Assembly (NCBI RefSeq): GCF_001949145.1
Contig: NW_019091431.1
Coordinates: 1,411,426 to 1,475,425 of the forward strand
Length of the DNA: 64,000 nucleotides
DNA from: Acanthaster planci
Taxonomy: Eukaryota; Echinodermata; Asteroidea; Valvatida; Acanthasteridae
Direction: 5' to 3'
Positions 57,072 to 64,000 of the stretch are shown piece after piece (position 1 is the stretch's first letter; the number at the start of each line of letters is the position of its first letter). A program made the position numbers and the translations under genes. Under the pieces are notes generated by a model. That model searched no databases. It was not told where the DNA came from and saw only the letters and a program-made list of their open reading frames with translations.

Positions 57072-58005
57072 GATCTGCTGTGTGCATCCAAAATCGAACA
57101 CAGTACCAACCAAACAGAAGAAATATGCTTGGTTGTACAGTAAGGTTGAATGAACCCTCAAAAAGTAGTTTGTAGATATCAAGTACTGTACATGCATGGA
57201 GGTACATGTAGCTGGATACAAGTAGATCTGGAGTTTATCCCAAAGTTGGAAGTTGGAATACTCTAAACACTGGCCAATTTACAGTTTAGAGTGTACACTA
57301 TTACATGAATAACAGGGCTTATGTGAACAACCCAGCGGCTGAGAGAAGTGTCAAGATCCAGTCCCATAACAAATACAACTCTACTGTAAACACAAGATAA
57401 AAACCAACCTGGGTCAAGCAACACAACTTCCGCTGTCTGACAGTTTGGGAAATAAATACATTTAGAACTGAAATGATAACAGTGGGTTATCTTCACAAAC
57501 GACCAAGTCTTAAGTTCCAGACCTCAATGCTGAGTTTTTGAATTCCCTCATTGGTTGATCTGCTGTGTGCATTTAAAATTGAGCATGGTACCAACGAAAC
57601 AGACGAAATATGCCCAGTTTTAGAGTAATTTTGAATCAACCGAGAAAAAACGTTGTTTGCAGATTTCATATACTGTAACTGCGTGCAAGTACACATGTAC
57701 ATGTATATCCAGAGTTTATCCGCAAGTTGCGTTGGGAATATTCTGAACATTCTGACAAACTTACATCACCTGCTGACAACTCAAAAACATGGCTTATGTG
57801 AACAACCCAGTGGCTAACAGAAGTTCTGTGCCACGACAAACACACCTATACCTAGGAAACAAACCTAGGGCCAAGCAACACAACTTCAGCTGTCTGACAA
57901 ATTTGCAAACAAATGCATTCCAACTGAAATGAAATTGTAACAGTAGGTTATCTACATTTAACTCCCAGACCTTGAAAGCTGAATGTTTTAATTCCTTCAT
58001 TGGTT
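57072..58005. repeat. Tandem duplication, two units of about 485 and 449 bp
   Basis: Unit 1 is 57072-57556 and unit 2 is 57557-58005. Both begin GATCTGCTGTGTGCAT and end near AATTCC.TCATTGGTT, with shared internal words such as GGCTTATGTGAACAACCCAG and AAGCAACACAACTTC. Divergence is moderate. No coding sequence. Confidence 0.85.
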
Positions 58006-61000
58006 TAAAATGTAAACACAAGAAAAGCTGAGCATAATCAACCTTGCGCACCAAAGCTAAACAGTTCATTGTTTTTACAAAACAATTGGCAACTCTAATG
58101 ACAATCCCGACCATACACTGCCCGACTGTCAGTACACGTACACAAGCATTACATACGTTACCTTGCAGCTATCGAGTGCGTCATGAAAGCATGCAACCTC
58201 CACTGGTGCCGTGGTTGTGTACGTAAAGCACGTGCCTCCCAACAACCCCATTCCTACCAGTACGGTATGTACGTCCCCTCACCTCCGTCCTCCCTCTAAT
58301 GGACAGTTTATGCACACGTAGACAATCTCGATCAACCCCCTCAACTGAACGTGATACCAACCAAGGCAGACAAGACTAAACCACTCAGAAAATGCTGAAT
58401 GGATCTCTCTTTCCTAAAAAAAAAAAATTCCAAGCTGTCCATTCATGTGTGACGGGGCTCCTGGGTTCTGGCGATTGACGGATTGGAGTCCAGCATCGAC
58501 GTGACAGCTCAGCGTCAGTCTGCGCCTCGCTGCATCATGCATGCTGTGCCACATTGACCTAGATAGTTTGCAAGCTTTACTCTCACTTGCAATTTTTTTT
58601 TCCTTCCCCCCTCCTCGGTGGCAGTCGTTATGCAGTTTGTGTGAATGCCCGCATGAGCCAAACAGGCATATGTAGGGACCCTCTCATCCACCGGGTCTAC
58701 AGGGGTTTACAGAGGCGAATGGCTTGCATACATTGACTGTGAATGCCCGTCATACGCCGTGTTCATGCGCCGTTCCTTTTACACAGTTCATACTTAAAAA
58801 CCCCCATGTTTTTGACAATAACAAATGCATGTAAGGGACCAGTAAATGAACATGCAGCTAGCCCTTTGTATACCATACGATCTCAATAACTTTATATACT
58901 TTACAGTTTTCCCAGTGTTAATGCCATGGCATCTTTTCAGAGAAAAAAAAATAACCATTCCCCTCCCCAATTTTTTTTCCTTACATACATGCAAGTTCTC
59001 AGATTCTTCAATCTTCACAAATGGAAAAAAGTTGTAAATTCCATTTTGCACATATTCTACTCCTAAAAATTGTCATTCTGCATAAAAAGAAGAAAATATG
59101 ATTGCATTTGAAGAAAAGAAAAAACACTTAGGAGTTGTCTTCATTCCAGAAATCAAAGAGTATTTTCCAAAATTCCATTAGTGGTAGATTTCACCACAAA
59201 CTCATTCCGCAGGAATCAAAGTTTACGGTTGAATCTCCAAGCTGACAAGTATTGAATTATGAATCAAAACTCACGCAGATATCCCGGTCGATTATGGAGC
59301 TGTATAATCAACAACTTCGAACAATTGATATGTTGACAAATGAGGCCGTGAGATTCCCTCCAATAATGTCCCCTCCGCTGATTCCTACAATGCACAGAAG
59401 GTACCTACTCAGACATGCAGACCCCAGACCCCGTGCCCGGGGTGTTTAATCCAGCCCAATTCACCATCCATCAAACTAGCCTATTAAATCTTCACAATTA
59501 ATTCATTACAAAAGAAAGCAGAACCCCCCCAAAAGGAAATCCTTGCACCCAAGAGTGTGTGACCAGATTCCAACTCTCCTGTTTCCTTTTCTTCCCCCCA
59601 AGCACAATATACATGTACATTTGAAACTCATCGATGGAGAAAAACCAAGCAGCCCGGAACACGTGGAGAGAATTAAACGGAACAAAGTTGGCTCCAGGTA
59701 ACTGGTTGATAACTGTACCATTATGCTGCCAGTCTTGATGAGGACCCCTCACATTGAAAAGGCCGCCCTGATCAGTAACTGCAGTACTCTAACCTCTTGC
59801 TCCCCCCCTTTGAAATGTTAGTGTTTTGAAAGATCAGATTCTTTTTAAGCTCTTCCTTTTTTCTTGGGTTTTTTTTTGCACTGAGAATTCAGATCTGACA
59901 TCTTGCCGCAGTGTTGAGTTACTAAATGAAACAGGGACTAAGACACATGAAACGGTGTCTTTGAAAAACTCCAAATCCATTGAGCTCAATATTTGCACCA
60001 AGCTGCTTTCATCACTTTTGCTAAGCTGCCAGGTGAAACTGGACACTTTGAAGCCCGAGTCCAAGCCAATTGCCGGCCCCAATCAAAGTCCACAGACCGT
60101 CCCACTCAGATACACCGCTGATAAAGAAATTGCTCAACTTTTTCCCATACTTGAACTTGGATGGGGGGCCTTGACAGCCCACCATCAATCACGCCAGGGA
60201 ACAGATGCAGCATTACAGCGAGGCCCTGTGAGGCGTTAATGGGCGCTAGAAATATGAAACGAAACATGAATTTACAACTGTGGCTGTTGGCCCCATCCGT
60301 CCCCGAGAACAGCCTCATCAGCTAATGACGGATTTACAATTGGCTGGCCGCAAGCTGAGACCTTTTACTGAGATCTGTGACCTCAAAGGTCCCTTGTTTT
60401 ACACCTGGCCATAGTTTGGCGCTCACATGAAAGCTCCATCCTGTCCATAAAATACACCCCTTTGACAAAGTCGGTGTCTCTAAATACAGCCTGGCGGGGG
60501 TTACTGAACCCAAGATGAACAGATTTTGTATCTTTGGGAAAGATATTTGTTAACTCAACTGATGACTTTGAAGGTAACATGAGGAGAATGTAATAGAAGT
60601 CACAAGGATCAGCACTGTGCTTACAACCTAACACCGAGCAGTGACAATGAATCATGACAGTTTTTTTTCCTGGTGGGATTGGCAACCTTGGGAAATCTCT
60701 TTTAGAATCTGGTCCATTATTTATCAACGAGGACAGATAAACCTGACCATTAAGCAAGAATCCGCAAACAACGTCGGAATGTCATCTCAGATTTTACCAC
60801 GTCTGCAAATGACAGCACAGAATACTTGCCTCCATCAGTCCCTTCAGTCAATCAATTCAACCTATCACTGGGACAGAAAGCAGTTAACAGTTCAACTAAC
60901 AACTTGCTCATTAAGAGACAATAAAAAAGAGCAGCTGACAGTTTAAGACATTCACACCTCAGTGAGACACCCCCCCAGAAAAGTACATTTAATCCTGTCT

Positions 61001-64000
61001 TCTCTTTCATGGTGAACAGTCCTGTTCACATTAACAATCCCAGGCTGATAAGATTACACTTGATTATCACACTTGGGAAGAGGGGAGTGAGTAGAGATCT
61101 AATACTATTAGGTTTGCATTAACCTACTTACAGCAGCCAGGATGATTGTGTAGTCCTGTAATGAATCTTTTGTTTGCTTTGATGGGGAGGGACTGCACTT
61201 ACACAGAGACAGCACACATTTATTTCCCTTTTTTTAGGTCTGAATCGGGGACTGGTGGGCTCTGTATTCTGGTAGCGTAAAAATAACACTGGTGGAGCAG
61301 GAAAATGAAATGGAATGATGGATGGGATGTTAAAACAGAAAAAAAAATGACAATTAAGAAAAAAAAACACTATGAAGCTGACTGGATGGACCAATATGCA
61401 TGGCTTCATCTGGATGAAAGAAAACTGTCAGCCAGCTCCCTCAAAAATTCTGGATGAGAGGTGGCAAGGCCTAGCTGGGCTTATGACCAATTGCTCTGGA
61501 GAACAAACAGCATATTATGGAAACTGGCGAATGGCAAATTTCTTGAGCATGTTCTCCTGTCTGCCTGTTATTCAGGCAGAAGTCTTTAAAGTGAAAACAC
61601 TGCTCCTTTTCATCACTCAATGTCTGTACCCCAGTCTGCTAACAACAAGAATTCCTAGAAAACCAACATTGCCCTCAGTTAAGGTCAGACCTCACGCACC
61701 TCCGCTTCCAGATATTATGGTTCTCACAGACTGAAACCCTTCCATTCCCACTGCCAGTGAGCAAGTGCAGAACTTGTTGAAAAGTTATTCCCCACACCCC
61801 AGTAATCACAGAGATACACGTATCAAGGGTTCAATCAAGCACCCACAACTGGCCAGAACTGGATGATGTTGTATGATTACTCAGAACCAATGAGTTATGT
61901 GCAACTTGTCCGAGGGGCTTTATTGCCAGCTTTGGAGGACACACACCTTTGTTAGCCTGAAACAAAATCATGTAAATAGTATGTACTGTGCAACATCACT
62001 TACCTTCTACCAAGAATAAACACAGCAAACACTGCAGTTAAAGGAATGCAAGAGCAAGAAATCACACTGAAAACTAACTAAAAGAAATCTACAAACCCCG
62101 CAGATACAGATTTTACTTGTAGCACTTTGGCACTTTCACAGCTTTCAAATCACAAGAACCATTTACCTGGCAGGCTGTCCCAGTTTATAACAGGAGTCGT
62201 CCCGACAACCCTCAGAGTACACCACCTTAGACACAACAGGCCTCCCAAACACACCGCCGAAATCCTGAACTCTTTTAGTTTTTACCTTCTACGCAGCCGG
62301 CAGTCTGTCCATGAGCATATTTCACAGCGGGCCAATCTGTTCGGGCACAACAACTTGCCTCCTCGGTGTTTGTCTCACAGACTAGTCGATCCAGTCCCTC
62401 CCCCTCAACCATCTACATGTACATACGGGACAGGCCGGGGCTTAGTAACCGTATACCACCGGCCGCATTCCCTCCATCGCAGCATTCTTTATGGTCTGCA
62501 TACTGTTATGACTCACATTTTTCTCTTTTCTTTCGTCACATTCTTTCAAAACTCCATTTTTTTTTCTTTTGTAAGGGAGTACACTGACTATTATTCACAA
62601 TCGTGAAAAAGGTCACAATGGTCATAAATAATGTGAACTTCCTGAAGAAGGAGCTTTATCTTATTTACAATAAAAGCACTCTTTTACTTCTGGAACTATG
62701 GTTGGCAGAAAATCTTCCACAAGCTGCCAAAAACCCATCTTATACCTACTCAACACCCAGGGTGTCATTTTATTGTTACCTTTTCCCCAAAATCCAAGAA
62801 TTGTCTTAAGCTGCTCAGAGTAAGTATCACTTGCCTGGCAGAAATGCATTGTAGTAAAGAATGGCACTGTCTATCTAACATGATTGGACAACACAGCCTC
62901 ACTGAAATTGCAGGCCCATCCCGACAGTTCTGTGGGTAGGCTAGGACGAGGAGGAATCTGAAAACTCCTGTTTTCCCCTTCTGTAGAAATTCTGCTACAG
63001 TTTTCTTGTTGTTGACATGTACTGAAAAAAATTGCACAAATCTTTCTTGCCAAATTCTGGAACTTTGAAAACGTACATCCGCAACTTTGCCTGGGGTCAC
63101 TGTGACAAAGGAAGGCCGTCGCAATTGTATTTTGCAACTACTCTGACAAAATCTTCATTCTCAAAAGGTGTTTGGTTTAACAGGCATTCTGTTGGAGCTT
63201 CCTGACTGACAGGCAACCCTGGACAGACCACACTGTGCGCTGGGTCAGCAGGGAAAACTCTTACTGACAGAGAAAATAGCCCGGAAAATGGGGCAATCCT
63301 TGTGCAAAAAAGGGAGCAAGAAGTCTCCGGGGACTATTTAACAAAGTCAGAACTCTTGCAACAATTACAAATGTAATTCAAAACTTGAAGCAAATGAAAT
63401 GGAGAGGTGGAAAAAGTCTACAGCTCAGTTTTCTTTTTGGAGTTTGTCATTTAAAAGAGTGACAAAAGGTCTGACAGAGTGACAACCCAACCTAAAATTC
63501 CATCTGACAAACACTGACGTCACTCTGTTTGGTAATACCTTTTTTTGGGGAGGAGGGGTCTTTCCAAGTCCTGACTCAAAATGTCAATTGAATCAGGACC
63601 CTCAGGAAATGTGGAGGAGTTCTGTCAAATGCGTTTTTTTTCCTGAAATAATTAGTGTTCCAAGGGCCACATGTCTGGAAGTACATGCCATTGGGGAGAA
63701 AAATTCGGTGTCCACAGTGGGAAAAAAAAAGAAAAGACATAATGAGCTGATTTTAGTATTTAATGAAATACACAAAATTTAAAACAACAGATCTTGTGAA
63801 AAATCACGTTATTGGCCACCATACTACTCTGGCCTTTATAGTGTTGGTGATACATCTTTTACAGGAATCAAACAAATTCCAACAACAGTTTTCTTTTCCA
63901 ACACAGAGATTTTTTTTCAGTCCAGCAAACTATTCGCCACTGGCTTTTCCCTATGAACAATTCCCCGAAACTGATCAACGCTTTGCATGAAACTGCCCCA

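Larger units (their letters stand above)
51394..64000 (-). other. Long upstream MBNL intron (continues beyond the window)
   Basis: No exon matching finger 1 or any other recognised protein was found on either strand. Sub-blocks of high complexity with homeodomain- and forkhead-like words suggest regulatory elements: 52240-52460, 53220-53430, 54060-54480, 55400-55680, 58430-58790 and 60050-60340. The tandem duplication at 57072-58005 and simple GA and poly(A/T) runs are the only repeats noted. Confidence 0.5.

Noticed and set aside
60383-60757. 124-codon minus-strand ORF
   Set aside because: No recognised family, no good acceptor or donor pair in a phase fitting the MBNL transcript.
62127-62606. 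159-codon plus-strand ORF
   Set aside because: Low-complexity, no recognised domain, no splice or promoter context, and inside a long intron of the opposite-strand gene; most likely chance.

Overview
The window is intron-rich metazoan DNA. Three protein-coding genes can be read exon by exon from splice signals and frame continuity. Strong resemblance to vertebrate IFT80, CXorf58 and MBNL, a muscleblind gene of the four-finger type, high intron density and AT-rich non-coding DNA with many short inverted-repeat elements suggest an invertebrate deuterostome such as a lancelet, hemichordate or echinoderm. This is an inference and the species cannot be fixed from the window. No rRNA, tRNA, CRISPR or transposase-coding gene was seen.

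Layout. 1-2103 (minus): six exons of a CXorf58-like gene, cut by the window edge. 2104-3683: divergent intergenic region, probably a bidirectional promoter. 3684-11429 (plus): complete IFT80, 17 coding exons, 771 residues, whose first intron is a textbook U12-type AT-AC intron. 11430 to about 13100: IFT80 3' UTR. 13300-15080: a degenerate AT-rich tandem repeat. 15081-23876: no coding signal; the right part is probably the long 3' UTR and flank of the next gene. 23877-51393 (minus): most of a muscleblind-like (MBNL) gene whose 5' exons, including zinc finger 1, lie beyond the right edge. 51394-64000: its long upstream intron, with a 0.5-kb tandem duplication and several complex, regulatory-looking blocks.

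The MBNL locus is the centre of interest. After the usual zinc-finger 2 and zinc-finger 3/4 exons and a nuclear-localisation-type cassette exon, the same strand and reading phase lead into exons encoding a third CCCH tandem pair. Its second finger is supplied by either of two duplicated, alternative terminal exons. Several acceptors in this gene lie behind stretches free of AG on the transcribed strand (143, 212, 110 and 320 nt). This is the signature of distant branch points and regulated splicing; the cassette-exon zone also carries a cluster of YGCY motifs, the RNA sequence that muscleblind proteins bind, which suggests autoregulation. Several additional symmetric, in-frame candidate exons were found.

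The non-coding DNA carries miniature inverted-repeat elements of at least four kinds (TTAA-flanked and TA-flanked), a triplicated 3' splice site in IFT80, and a cluster of TGAATATTCA palindromes next to an MBNL exon. IFT80 is a ciliary gene. The CXorf58 family has no settled function, so a shared role across the divergent promoter is only a possibility. MBNL is functionally separate and runs convergently toward IFT80.
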